Positions 1 through 7,645 are shown, counted from the first letter of the stretch. The stretch: DNA of 22,372 nt from an uncultured Peptoniphilus sp. (GCF_946998875.1 NZ_CAMQAY010000021.1:1-22372), one strand, 5' to 3'. The notes: a model not told the origin generated them from the letters alone. Numbers and translations: made by a program.

Positions 1-778
1 TTTCATTTGTTTTGAAATTGTCCCACAGTTCCTTGAGAATCAAGCCAGTAGAGTTGCTTTGATTATAGATAAAGGTATAGTCAAGGGCGTCATTATGGTA
101 ACTTTTAGTAGTCAAATCTTGCTCCTCCCTCAAGCTATCTTCAATAATATCCAAAATCTCATCCTTTTCTACGCCAAAATTTTTCATCAGTTCATAGTCG
201 TCGATAAATTTTCCATCAGGCAAAGAAAAGTTGTATGCAAAATAGCTTGGAGGATCATCATGCCAAGTATTGTAAATCTGAATCATTAGACTCAATACAT
301 GGTCATCTTGGTAAACTGAAAATGAAGAGTAGATGCCAATGTTTTCACCCTCAATCTTATCTTTGCCAGACTGGTAAATCTTTCTTAAATTTTCTGCAAT
401 TTCGTCTATCTCTTGGTTTGCCTTATTTGCATCCTTAGAGTCCAAAAGTATCCTAGGTAAATGAAGACCAAAGTCATCTCCCTTTGCAGAAGCTATTCCT
501 TTTTCATCGACAAAGTCCTTCCAGACCTCCCTGTCCTCAACATAGGAAGACATAGAACCAATAATTGCCCCCTTAACCAGCTTTAAATCCTCTTTACCCT
601 TAGAAGAAGTTTTCTTAGAATCTTCTCCAGAAGAATTTTTCTTATTATTAGCATTAGCCTCACTTGTATTACTTGTATTTTCCTTTGGCCCCTCTGCCGA
701 AGTTTCTCCCTTCTGACATCCTGCAAGGAGGGCAAGAGCAAGTATCATAATAATAAAAATTTTAAAATTTCTTTTCAT
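1..778 (-). CDS. Exported lipoprotein, unknown function (C-terminus cut by window edge)
   Basis: The minus-strand frame from the ATG at 776-778 stays open to base 1, giving 259 codons with no stop, so the C-terminus lies outside the window. It starts MKRNFKIF, has a hydrophobic stretch and then a lipobox LLAG-C with Cys21. It is therefore a predicted membrane-anchored lipoprotein. Residues about 22-65 are a low-complexity linker rich in Ser, Lys, Asn and Glu, followed by a globular acidic domain. The piece containing SFSVYQDDHVLSLMIQIY and FAYNFSLPDGKFID loosely recalls the RsiV/DUF3298-type extracellular domain; that is only a by-eye resemblance. GAGGG lies about 7 bases upstream of the ATG and supports the start. 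It follows the SLH gene in the same direction after 118 bases with its own possible -10, so it may be transcribed separately. Confidence 0.8.
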   Translation of the reverse strand, partial: MKRNFKIFIIMILALALLAGCQKGETSAEGPKENTSNTSEANANNKKNSSGEDSKKTSSKGKEDLKLVKGAIIGSMSSYVEDREVWKDFVDEKGIASAKGDDFGLHLPRILLDSKDANKANQEIDEIAENLRKIYQSGKDKIEGENIGIYSSFSVYQDDHVLSLMIQIYNTWHDDPPSYFAYNFSLPDGKFIDDYELMKNFGVEKDEILDIIEDSLREEQDLTTKSYHNDALDYTFIYNQSNSTGLILKELWDNFKTNE

Positions 779-817
779 AGATATCCCTCACATAAATAAT
801 AAGTATCCCTTAACTTA

Positions 818-823
818 ATTATA
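818..823 (-). promoter_or_regulatory. Candidate -10 box of the lipoprotein gene
   Basis: The minus strand reads TATAAT here, about 40 bases upstream of the lipoprotein ATG. No good -35 is seen at 16-18 bases. Confidence 0.35.
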
Positions 824-848
824 GTACAGAAAGAAAGCTTCTGCATTT

Positions 849-891
849 TATAGACTAGCGCCATGACTTTATGTAAATAAAATAGTCTATA
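849..891 (-). terminator. Inverted repeat after the SLH gene, weak terminator candidate
   Basis: A perfect 9-bp inverted repeat TATAGACTA/TAGTCTATA (849-857 and 883-891) lies just after the stop of the SLH gene. The loop is long (25 bases) and only a short T/A stretch follows, so termination is uncertain. Confidence 0.3.
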
Positions 892-896
892 TAATC

Positions 897-1673
897 TTAA
901 CCCTTTGGAAGTCCAATCTTAAATTCGTCGTGCAATAGCCTTGTAATCATGGCAGCCATCTCTGCTCTGGATACTTTTTGCATTGGACTAAAGTTCATAT
1001 TTACGTCCCCAACTGCAACTCCAGACCTGTATAAAAGCAAAATCTCTTCTGCAAAGGGTGTGCTTTCCTTGACATCAGATATGTCTGTAAGAGGCACATC
1101 GGGATTTATGAAGCCCTTCTTGTAAAAGTTGTCGCAGCGACCAAGCATGCCAGCAACCTCGCACCTCTTAGCTGCCCTATTCCAGTCCTCAGCCTTTTCA
1201 AGACTTATAGCGCCAGAGGCAACTTTGTCGTTATCGTAGATGCCATTTTCATAGCAGTAGCGCACATAAGGCATGTACCAGACCTCGCCCTTCACTTGCT
1301 TGATATCAGAACTTGATACCATTAACTTGGAGTGAACCTTGGCAGAGATGCAAGCAAGCTCTGCCATAGTCACCTTGCCAAGGGGATCAAAGACTGTCTT
1401 AGACTTGCCCTTCATTATCTTGTCGTAGTTTGCTATGTAAACATACCTAAGGTACCAAGACTCAGACTTGAGGTCCTTGAAACCAAGATCATCAATAAGC
1501 TCCTGATCAGTGACATCGCCAAAAATTAAGTCGCCTGGGTTATCGTAAGTGTCGTTAAACTCTGGATATTGGACATTGCCCACAAGTTCTGTAGCAAAAA
1601 CCGCTGAAGAGAGAATAAAAATCATCATTATCATAGCCAAAGTCCCGGCAAAAGTTTTTCTCATAAATTTCAT
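897..1673 (-). CDS. S-layer homology (SLH) domain exported protein
   Basis: This 258-aa protein has an N-terminal signal peptide (MKFMRKTF, a hydrophobic core, then AVFA at about residue 27). The rest is almost entirely three SLH-like repeats. The first is at about residues 60-120 (WYLRYVYIANYDKIMKGK, FDPLGKVTMAELA). The second, divergent, is at about 125-185 (WYMPYVRYCYENGIYD, NRAAKRCEVAGML). The third is at about 190-250 (EEILLLYRSGVAVGDVNMNF and SRAEMAAMITRLL). SLH triplets bind secondary cell-wall polymers and hold proteins at the cell surface. No enzymatic domain is left, so this may be a surface anchor or a structural protein. AAGGAGGT sits 7 bases before the ATG and fixes the first Met over the internal Met4. 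Confidence 0.88.
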   Translation of the reverse strand: MKFMRKTFAGTLAMIMMIFILSSAVFATELVGNVQYPEFNDTYDNPGDLIFGDVTDQELIDDLGFKDLKSESWYLRYVYIANYDKIMKGKSKTVFDPLGKVTMAELACISAKVHSKLMVSSSDIKQVKGEVWYMPYVRYCYENGIYDNDKVASGAISLEKAEDWNRAAKRCEVAGMLGRCDNFYKKGFINPDVPLTDISDVKESTPFAEEILLLYRSGVAVGDVNMNFSPMQKVSRAEMAAMITRLLHDEFKIGLPKG

Positions 1674-1750
1674 ATAATTACCTCCTTAAAATTAATTAAA
1701 AGTCAAAGTTTATTCTTTTATAATAATTTTATATCAAGTCTACCTTTATC

Positions 1751-1775
1751 ACATCACCCAAAAGGGTGATGTTTT
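1751..1775. terminator. Strong hairpin in the divergent intergenic region
   Basis: A perfect 9-bp stem ACATCACCC/GGGTGATGT (1751-1759 and 1764-1772) with an AAAA loop is followed on the plus strand by TTTTAT. It looks like a plus-strand intrinsic terminator, but no plus-strand gene ends before it. It lies about 78 bases upstream of the SLH start. The stretch 1674-2040 holds this hairpin, the SLH ribosome binding site and AT-rich sequence, with no gene seen. Confidence 0.5.
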
Positions 1776-2040
1776 ATAAAAATTTTTAAATTTTTATAAA
1801 ATTAGGAATAAAAAAACACCTTCAAGTTAGATGTTAAAATTAATATTAATTTGTGGAAAATTTGATTTTAAATGCTCACCAAAGATCTCTGTTTTATGTT
1901 TCTTACACAGTTTATTTTATTTCAAAAAAGGCCTATTATCTTTTTATTTGCTATTCATAAAACAAAAGAGTAGCATATAAGCTAGGAAGACTTAAATTCT
2001 TGTGCTTGACCTTAATTTCCAATTAACCAAGGAGCTATTT

Positions 2041-2511
2041 ATGAATAAAAATAAATTTTTTCATATAAACTATTATGTGCTCATTAAAATAGGAATTATA
2101 CTATTTTTAATTAGTCCCCTTAACTCTCTTTTAGCTATGTTTTTTCAGGGTCCAGCTTATCAGTGGCCTTTTCGAATTTTCTTCATTGTCCTTTCAATTA
2201 TAGGCCTAATAGTAGGATTTCTTCTCTTTTGGTACTTGCTTTTCTCTACTTTATTCTACTTTTTGAAAAAGGATATAGAAAAAGCAAGATCCCATTTGGT
2301 CCACTTTTTAGCCTTGGCCTTATTGCCCCTTATCCCAATTTTGTTAAGTCTAATTTTTGAATTCAGACAAGCTGCTTTTCATTCCCTCCCTAAAATAGGA
2401 GACCTTTTTTATCCAGCCGGAGGAAAAGTCTACACAGAATTTTTGCCTTTTCTATTGGGAGAACTTAAAAAAATCCTCAGTCATCCATCCTATATCATTC
2501 CTTACGATTAA
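2041..2511 (+). CDS. Small multi-pass membrane protein, unknown
   Basis: This is the only convincing plus-strand gene of the window and encodes 156 aa from the ATG at 2041. GGAG at 2031-2034 lies 6 bases upstream and supports this start over an in-frame GTG at 2002. The protein begins MNKNKFFHINYYVLIK and has about three or four hydrophobic segments (around residues 10-30, 42-70 and 80-105), with a short polar loop FLKKDIEKARSH between helices. The C-terminus is soluble (FLPFLLGELKKILSHPSYI). I recognise no family. It converges on the methyltransferase operon to its right, which has a terminator between the two. Confidence 0.6.
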   Translation: MNKNKFFHINYYVLIKIGIILFLISPLNSLLAMFFQGPAYQWPFRIFFIVLSIIGLIVGFLLFWYLLFSTLFYFLKKDIEKARSHLVHFLALALLPLIPILLSLIFEFRQAAFHSLPKIGDLFYPAGGKVYTEFLPFLLGELKKILSHPSYIIPYD

Positions 2512-2613
2512 TCTTTAAGGCAATAATTTAAAATAAGCAGAGAATAGAACTTGTTGTTCCCTTTTAACTTAAAATTAAGTTTAAAAAATTTACTAAAATT
2601 TCCTAAGAAATTG

Positions 2614-2645
2614 CGAAAAAATAGCAGCTACAAAGGTAGCTGTTA
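2614..2645 (-). terminator. Intrinsic terminator of the methyltransferase operon
   Basis: On the minus strand a CAGCTAC/GTAGCTG stem with a 4-base loop (2625-2631 and 2636-2642) is followed by TATTTTTT. It starts about 10 bases after the stop of the membrane methyltransferase gene and separates it from the convergent plus-strand gene. Confidence 0.8.
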
Positions 2646-2652
2646 CTTAAAA

Positions 2653-3150
2653 TTACTTGCTTTTTCTTCTAATCCAAGGTATTACTCTATTTACTTCCTT
2701 TAAATATATTTCATATTCTTTTCCAAATTCATTTTTTAACCATTTTTCTTCTGTGTTTTTCATTAGTATTGTTAAGAAGGCCCAGAAAATAAAAGGCAGT
2801 ATTAATAAAAAATAGTTTGCTGTAAGTAATAAAGAGCCTGTGAATATAAATATAAAGGCCGAATAAACAGGATTCCTTACAAAACTGTAGACCCCACTTG
2901 TTATCAACTTCTTCTCCTTAACTTTTTTATTTATTTTCTCCACTATAACTGCTTGTAGCCATAAATATATGCCGAAAAGGATTAAGAGTATTCCACTTAT
3001 AATAAAAATTATTTTCCCTTTATTTAGTTCTCCTTGATATAGGTATCCTTTGAAATGAAGGCATAAGCCTACTATTGTAAGTATTAAACAAGTAAAGACA
3101 TAAATAGGTCCAACTCCAAAAGCAGGCATTTTAAATTCTTGTGATTTCAT
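2653..3150 (-). CDS. Integral membrane methyltransferase, isoprenylcysteine/phospholipid methyltransferase family
   Basis: This 165-aa protein has four or five transmembrane segments: about residues 12-32, 46-68, 96-112 and 115-132. The family hallmark is present: LITSGVYSFVRNPVYSA (about residues 82-98), in which the RNPxY segment with its preceding Gly and Tyr belongs to the SAM pocket. The C-terminal EEKWLKNEFGKEYEIYLKEV and RVIPW complete the ICMT/PEMT-like pattern. Such enzymes methylate small thiols, carboxylates or lipid amines at the membrane; the substrate here is unknown. Its ATG overlaps the stop of the upstream ATC-hydrolase-like gene (ATGA), so the two are translationally coupled. 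As the last gene of a three-gene operon it may modify a product made by the upstream enzymes; that is inference. Confidence 0.82.
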   Translation of the reverse strand: MKSQEFKMPAFGVGPIYVFTCLILTIVGLCLHFKGYLYQGELNKGKIIFIISGILLILFGIYLWLQAVIVEKINKKVKEKKLITSGVYSFVRNPVYSAFIFIFTGSLLLTANYFLLILPFIFWAFLTILMKNTEEKWLKNEFGKEYEIYLKEVNRVIPWIRRKSK

Positions 3151-3773
3151 TCTCTATCACCTGTGATAAAATAATCGCAACAATCTGCTCCCTTTGCTAT
3201 TGTACCTTTTCTGTGAAGTACTCCATGTTGAAGACTTATCATCACATGGTCAAGATCACAAAAAAGGGGCATCAGTTCAAAGGCGCCAAGTTTCTTGGTG
3301 TAGGTACATATTGGGCAACGAGTAATTCTATAATAACACGCACCCTCATAGGGCTGACCTTCGAAGTCGACTTTAAAAGAAGTTGGATAGAGCTTTTCCT
3401 TTTCTGGGGTGTACCAATTGTAATACTTAATAATATTTTTCTTATTGGCTTTTTTCCCCATCTTAGTATTGAGATTAACCAAGGAAAAATACCATTTTAC
3501 AGAATAAAGAGAGCGACGCATCATTTCCTGAATGGTCTCTGGCGGAATCTTCTTTTCGCTTGCTATGTATGGAGCGACAAAGGCAAGGGCGAAGATCTCA
3601 TTGTATGCCATGGGATTGTCATCGCCAATATCATCTGCTTCTTCTATTAATTTTCCATAAGTTATTTTGCTTTTTTTCATTATTTCTCTTACATAGTCCT
3701 GTCCATAATTTTCCAGCAAAACTTTTTTCATAGGATGCTTAAATAAATTGAAATAAAAACTGTGATTTTTCAT
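3147..3773 (-). CDS. L-2-amino-thiazoline-4-carboxylic acid (ATC) hydrolase family protein
   Basis: This 208-aa protein has the C-terminal signature of the ATC hydrolase family (PF14196). It includes TRCPICTYTKKLGAFELMP, then LFCDLDHVMISLQ, then LHRKGTIAKGADCCDYFI, with conserved Cys, Asp and Gly positions. The named family member opens a thiazoline ring during L-cysteine formation. Most homologues are uncharacterised, so the substrate is not known. The N-terminal 100 residues are helical and polar (EIFALAFVAPYIASEKKIPP), and no signal peptide is seen. The gene lies 26 bases after a SAM methyltransferase and overlaps a membrane methyltransferase by 4 bases. This suggests one pathway with two methyl transfers around a sulfur or nitrogen heterocycle. 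The ribosome binding site is weak (AAGGC). Confidence 0.75.
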   Translation of the reverse strand: MKNHSFYFNLFKHPMKKVLLENYGQDYVREIMKKSKITYGKLIEEADDIGDDNPMAYNEIFALAFVAPYIASEKKIPPETIQEMMRRSLYSVKWYFSLVNLNTKMGKKANKKNIIKYYNWYTPEKEKLYPTSFKVDFEGQPYEGACYYRITRCPICTYTKKLGAFELMPLFCDLDHVMISLQHGVLHRKGTIAKGADCCDYFITGDRE

Positions 3774-3799
3774 ATTTTATGCCTTGCCTTTTTTTTATC

Positions 3800-4408
3800 T
3801 TATTTTTTAGCAATAACTACCATTTGTTTTTTTTGGTCTAAATGATATTGGCATGTAAATCCCAATTCTCTTAGCATTTTTGTCAAGTCCTCAGCTTTGT
3901 AAACTTCAAAATTTATAATATTCAATATTTTTTTTACATCTCTTCTTTCCTTTGACGACACTTCATTGCATATTAAAAACTGTCCCTCTTTTTTTAAGAC
4001 GCGATAAATTTCTTTAAAACATTTTTCTATGTCATTCCAAAAGTAAATAGTTTCAAAAGCTGTGACAATATCTATGGATTCGTCTTCAAAGGGAAGGCTC
4101 TTTACATCTCCCACCAATATTTGACATCTTCCAGTCTTTATGGCTTTTTTATTTATTTTACTTGCCATTTTTACACTTGTCTCTGAGTGATCAAGACCAT
4201 AAACTTTATCAGCTTTAGTTAAAAAATATTCTATGTTCCTACCACCACCGCAGCCCAAATCTAGGATAGTATGATTATTATCAATATTTATGTAAGACCT
4301 TCCCCACTTGGCTAGTTTTTCATGTCCTTTATTCATGCTTTTTAACATAAATCTGCCTCCAAAATTGTCTTTTGGCTTTCTAAAATTCTCAAAAAAACTC
4401 TTAAACAT
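3800..4408 (-). CDS. Class I SAM-dependent methyltransferase
   Basis: This 202-aa Rossmann methyltransferase has motif I (ILDLGCGGG, residues 48-56) for SAM binding. An acidic residue follows in VYGLDHS, then VGDVKSLPFEDESIDIV, and the post-I/III region IEKCFKEIYRVLKKEGQFLI. This is the small-molecule (UbiE-like) layout and no substrate domain is evident. It is the first gene of the operon with the ATC-hydrolase-like and membrane methyltransferase genes. AAGGAG and GAGGAG lie just before the ATG. An extended -10 upstream supports a promoter for the three-gene unit. Confidence 0.85.
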   Translation of the reverse strand: MFKSFFENFRKPKDNFGGRFMLKSMNKGHEKLAKWGRSYINIDNNHTILDLGCGGGRNIEYFLTKADKVYGLDHSETSVKMASKINKKAIKTGRCQILVGDVKSLPFEDESIDIVTAFETIYFWNDIEKCFKEIYRVLKKEGQFLICNEVSSKERRDVKKILNIINFEVYKAEDLTKMLRELGFTCQYHLDQKKQMVVIAKK

Positions 4409-4441
4409 TTACTCCTCTCCTTGATACTAATTATCATCTGT

Positions 4442-4450
4442 ATTATATCA
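4442..4450 (-). promoter_or_regulatory. Extended -10 promoter element of the methyltransferase operon
   Basis: The minus strand reads TGATATAAT, which is TGN plus the consensus TATAAT, 33 bases upstream of the methyltransferase ATG. No clear -35 is visible, as is common with extended -10 promoters. Confidence 0.55.
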
Positions 4451-4540
4451 CCTTAGCTTCTATTAGATTTAAAATTTTTACTAGAGAGGAATATATTTAA
4501 AAAATTTAATGTTTAAATTTCTTCACAAATTATTTTGCAC

Positions 4541-4585
4541 AAAAATAATGGCTTCTAAGATTTTTTAAAATCCTAAAAGCCATTA
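4541..4585 (-). terminator. Long-stem terminator at the end of the AlkD-side module
   Basis: A 19-base arm (4546-4564) pairs with 4567-4585. The two by-eye mismatches on the plus strand become G-U pairs on the minus strand, and ATTATTTTT follows on that strand. This shows a minus-strand RNA hairpin. The arms share the core GGCTTTTAGGATTTT with a second terminator at 11761-11803. Confidence 0.7.
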
Positions 4586-4706
4586 ATTGTTACGCTTTTT
4601 AACTTTTATTATATTTTTTCATCAATGCTAAATTCTTCATGCAACTTGAATTGTCAGTATGGATAAATTTTATATTTTTTAAAAATAATGTCATTTATTT
4701 CAAAAT
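4541..4706 (-). repeat. Degenerate third copy of the att-like repeat, without the 126-bp insert
   Basis: Bases about 4632-4700 resemble the left part of the repeat at 11862-12062 (shared GTCAGTATGnATAAA and CTTGAAnT). The minus strand can be read as FIHTDNSSCMKNLALM followed by a stop at about 4605. The other copy reads FIHTDHSSHVEALTLL at the same place. The terminator next to it matches the one beside the 11862 copy. In this copy the roughly 126-bp central insert is missing. The rest of the 4409-4779 gap holds the operon promoter and AT-rich sequence. Confidence 0.45.
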
Positions 4707-4779
4707 ACCTTGCCTAGTGAAAAATACATAAATATGTCTTAAGATGTTCAAGTCAAAGTTCACTATCAGTTGAAATCCG

Positions 4780-5454
4780 TCATACTTTAAGCGACTTTAA
4801 ATATTCTTTTTCTTTCGGTGTAATGCGCCTACTTTCACGCGCCTTCTGTATTGTCTTATTGTGAGTCCACCTATCTAAGCGCTGATCTTCAATATATTTT
4901 ATAGTCGCATCCCACTCTTTTGCCAAAGCAGTTGCAAAAAACCAGGCAATCATCATTTGAACATAATAGTCTTCACTTTTAACAGAAAGAGGTATCTCCA
5001 AATACTCAGGCTTAAAATCATCATCAAGGAAGTGAGACATTAACATCTCAATTCCAAAGCGGCAAGTATAGGTCTTTTCAGATGCGGACCATTCTTTAAT
5101 TTTTTCCAAAAGTGCTTCTTTATTCTTCTTGAAAATCTTTGGAGACATAATATCGCAAACAGCCCAATTATCTACATAGGGCAGAAATTCATCAACTGCC
5201 ACAATGCAGGCATCATAGTTTTTAATTTCAGAGATGATGAGTCCGTGAAGCATATTTTCATCATAGTATTTATGAGGCAGATCCTTTAGAAATTTAGATG
5301 TTTCTGGCTCCTCAATAACTTTTTTAGCAAGCTTTCTGAGCTCAGGAACTCTTACTCCTATAAAAAGGTGTCTTGGAATATTTGGTGTCAATTTCGCCTG
5401 AAAATCAGCGTATGAAATATCCTGCAATGCCAATAATTCTTCTTTGATATTCAC
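4780..5454 (-). CDS. DNA alkylation repair protein, AlkD-like HEAT-repeat glycosylase family
   Basis: The predicted 224-aa all-helical protein begins VNIKEELLALQD and contains the AlkD-family segments IPRHLFIGVRVPELRKLAK (about residues 27-45) and LPYVDNWAVCDIMSP (about 91-105). Trp97 and Asp101 match the Trp/Asp pair that family members use around a flipped or alkylated base. The C-terminal part has the usual MIAWFFATALAKEWD and WTHNKTIQKARESRRI segments. Such proteins remove N3- and N7-alkylated purines from DNA. I place the start at the GTG at 5452-5454, because GGAGA at 5464-5468 is 9 bases upstream. The frame is open further upstream to 5520, but that extension has no ribosome binding site and is Arg-rich, unlike the family. 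The gene sits in the accessory block. Confidence 0.85.
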   Translation of the reverse strand: MNIKEELLALQDISYADFQAKLTPNIPRHLFIGVRVPELRKLAKKVIEEPETSKFLKDLPHKYYDENMLHGLIISEIKNYDACIVAVDEFLPYVDNWAVCDIMSPKIFKKNKEALLEKIKEWSASEKTYTCRFGIEMLMSHFLDDDFKPEYLEIPLSVKSEDYYVQMMIAWFFATALAKEWDATIKYIEDQRLDRWTHNKTIQKARESRRITPKEKEYLKSLKV

Positions 5455-5692
5455 TTCTTTCACTCTCCATACAATTCTAATTTGCCGTTCTACAATTGAT
5501 CTTTGACATCGATACCACACACTCCGCCTTAGCTTTCACCAGTATATGCTTCCTACCCATTGGCATTTCTTTAGATAAGCATGACACGAGAGCTTTATTT
5601 TAACATCAACTTGTAGATTTCATAACTCTTATAATTTCTTTAGTTTATTAAAAAGTTTTGCTATTTTAAATCTTTAAGCGAAGCTTATTCAC

Positions 5693-6349
5693 CTACTGTT
5701 TTATTTCCCATACCATTGTCACTGTATCTGCTAAGTCTATGTCATCTGGTTCTATATCAATGTCATAGGATGGTTCCAAGGCATATGATTTTCTCACTTC
5801 AAACTTATCAACTGGAGATGTTCTTATATCTATTTCTCCCCAAGAATAATCTATGGATTGCACTTCTCCTAAACTAACTCCTGCAGCTATTGCCATAATC
5901 TCTGCCTTTTCTCTGGAATTTTCTACCGCACGTTTAATGACTTCTTTTTTCACTGCGTCTTTATCCTTTACAGTGTAGTCAATTGAAAATTCAACCTTAA
6001 CAGAACATAGGGACAGTTCGTAGAGGACACGACCCAGCATTTTATTATCCTTTGGAAATTGGATCTGTGTCCTATGGTAGAATTTGTAGCCAAGAAATCT
6101 TTTTTTATAATCGCCATTGTAATCTCTGTAGCTTTCGTATTCTGATTGGATCGAAAAATCTTTGGTCTTTAGAGCTTCGCCAGAGAGTCCAGACTTTTCT
6201 ATGGCTTCTCTTAAAATCTTGGTCTTCTCCGCAGACTGTCTCACAGTTTCTTCGTAGTCTTTGTAAACTCCTTCAAAAATTATTCTTAGGCTAGTTGTGT
6301 CCGGCTTCACAGACACACTTCCACTTCCCGTTACTCTAATAGTTCTCAT
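5693..6349 (-). CDS. SIMPL domain (DUF541) protein
   Basis: This 218-aa protein fits the SIMPL/DUF541 family (PF04402). It begins RTIRVTGSGSVSVKPDTTSL, the classic opening strand with the VxGxGxVxVxPD pattern. It continues with KILREAIEKSGL, the LGYKFYHRTQIQF strand, and the central AVENSREKAEIMAIAAGVSLG helix. The family includes oligomeric periplasmic or cell-surface proteins of poorly defined function. Here there is no signal peptide, so a cytoplasmic location is likely. AGGAGG lies 4 bases before the ATG. It follows a small membrane-protein gene in the same direction after 21 bases and may be co-transcribed with it. Confidence 0.85.
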   Translation of the reverse strand: MRTIRVTGSGSVSVKPDTTSLRIIFEGVYKDYEETVRQSAEKTKILREAIEKSGLSGEALKTKDFSIQSEYESYRDYNGDYKKRFLGYKFYHRTQIQFPKDNKMLGRVLYELSLCSVKVEFSIDYTVKDKDAVKKEVIKRAVENSREKAEIMAIAAGVSLGEVQSIDYSWGEIDIRTSPVDKFEVRKSYALEPSYDIDIEPDDIDLADTVTMVWEIKQ

Positions 6350-6370
6350 AGTTCCTCCTAAATTTTATAT

Positions 6371-6595
6371 TTAATTCAAAAAGTTGAGTGGAAATAACAA
6401 GAATCCACTGACAGTATAATGCGATTCATCTCTGTCTACCCTGCCATAAGTCGCATAAAAATATAGTACCGCTTTATAGGAAGAGACAACTCCTTCCCAT
6501 GAGTCAAATGGATTTAAAATTAACAAAGGGAGGATTAATAAAATAATTATCTTCTTCTTTCTATTTTTCCTTGGCAGAGCCATAATCTTTTCCAT
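6371..6595 (-). CDS. Small single-pass membrane protein, unknown
   Basis: This 74-aa frame has a basic start (MEKIMALPRKNRKKK), one hydrophobic segment (IIILLILPLLILNPF) and a hydrophilic outer part (SYKAVLYFYATYGRVDRDES). That layout suits a short membrane protein with the basic end inside. The start is uncertain: no good ribosome binding site precedes either Met1 or Met5. The frame begins inside the last bases of the decayed gene upstream, so it may be a fragment. It is 21 bases from the SIMPL gene, in the same direction. Confidence 0.5.
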   Translation of the reverse strand: MEKIMALPRKNRKKKIIILLILPLLILNPFDSWEGVVSSYKAVLYFYATYGRVDRDESHYTVSGFLLFPLNFLN

Positions 6596-6900
6596 TTCGT
6601 GATACTATTAACCCTTGCCCACTATGGACTTGATTCAACCAAATAATTTGTGAATAGGTTTCCTTGTTAACCAAACTCTTCCCATCTAGAATGTTTTATT
6701 TATCCATCACTTCATCCGCTAACATTATAACACCGTCCTTCTCAAAAGTTCCTGTAAACAGCTTCTATTACATCTTCACTTTCCTTGATAGTTAAATCAA
6801 AAATACCTGTAGTTTTTTCAACAACTATCTCCTTCATGAGCTCTTTATGGATCTAAAATGTAAGCTTAGGATTTCCAAAAGTGAAGATTTCATATTCTAT
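6585..6900 (-). pseudogene. Decayed gene of unknown family
   Basis: One continuous protein can be read on the minus strand if three lesions are repaired. It runs from IEYEIFTFGNPKLTF through a TAG, then IHKELMKEIVVEKTTGIFDL and TIKESEDVIEAVYR. A 1-base shift follows at about 6745, then TFEKDGVIMLADEVMDK, a TAA, then NILDGKSLVNKETYSQIIW and NQVHSGQGLIVSRNGKDYG. Codon use is normal coding style, which argues for a once-real gene. I do not recognise the family. It follows the transglutaminase-like gene by about 40 bases and fills the 6596-6937 gap. Confidence 0.6.
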
Positions 6901-6937
6901 TTTTGATTATTTTGAAACAGTTTTTCTTAGAATTATA

Positions 6938-7645
6938 TTAGTCTATAATTGGCACAGCTATTTTTTGATCGGCTCCTCTTTCTAAATGAATCGGAGTTGT
7001 TTGGAAGAAAAGTTTTTTTGACTTATTATTTGTTGCATTAAAAGTGGTGTCAATATAATAAGTCTCATCACCTATGATTACATAGTTCCAACGATGTTTC
7101 ATGACATTACTACTGATGAATCCAACCTTTAAGCCTACTGCCTCTCCTAAGATCTGGAAAAGTTGAGAAAAAGCAACGCAGGTTCCCTTGTGACTTATAG
7201 CAGCAGCAAGAGCAGACCTGGATCTGTGATCTTTATCATAGCTAATATTCTCGGTAATGTAGGTGTTTAGAAATTCAGCCTTTTCTAAATCTGTTAAGCC
7301 TTTATCTAGCTTCCCCTTTATCTTTTCTTCCAGCTCCATTAATTCTTTAAAATCTTCTTTTTCTGCAAAAAATTGGACCAATAAGTCACATTCATAATAG
7401 TCGTCTTCAGGTCTTATATCCTCTACACGAACAACTAAAAGATTATTTAAGGTTGAACTACCTGGGATTATAAACTCTTTATCTATTCCATGTCTACCCT
7501 TAGTTTGTTCTAAAAAGTTTTTTAATTCTTCATTAATTTTTATAGTTATGGGCTTATAAGCTTCCTTATCTTTAGCTTCATAGAAAACTTTTTTGACAAC
7601 CGACCCGAGTTCTTCTTTACTTGTTAAAATCTTACATTTTACCAT
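6938..7645 (-). CDS. Transglutaminase-like (cysteine protease fold) protein
   Basis: This 235-aa protein has the transglutaminase-core triad in order: Cys156 in ISHKGTCVAFSQLFQ, His184 in MKHRWNYVIIGDE, and Asp199 in TYYIDTTFN. In addition, LTDLEKAEFLNTYITENISY matches the helix before the core in bacterial members. The N-terminal 120 residues are an uncharacterised domain with no signal peptide, so the protein is probably cytoplasmic. Members act as proteases, peptidases or cross-linking enzymes; the substrate here is unknown. AAAGGG lies 7-8 bases before the ATG. The gene is followed by a decayed gene and preceded by the repeat at 7861, so it belongs to the accessory block. Confidence 0.82.
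   Translation of the reverse strand: MVKCKILTSKEELGSVVKKVFYEAKDKEAYKPITIKINEELKNFLEQTKGRHGIDKEFIIPGSSTLNNLLVVRVEDIRPEDDYYECDLLVQFFAEKEDFKELMELEEKIKGKLDKGLTDLEKAEFLNTYITENISYDKDHRSRSALAAAISHKGTCVAFSQLFQILGEAVGLKVGFISSNVMKHRWNYVIIGDETYYIDTTFNATNNKSKKLFFQTTPIHLERGADQKIAVPIID

Noticed and set aside
59..438. Plus-strand frames opposite the lipoprotein
   Set aside because: They lie antisense to a better supported lipoprotein frame and have no ribosome binding sites or recognisable domains.
5455..5520. Longer N-terminus for the AlkD-like protein (MWYRCQ...)
   Set aside because: No ribosome binding site and an Arg-rich segment unlike the family; the GTG at 5454 has a good site 9 bases upstream.
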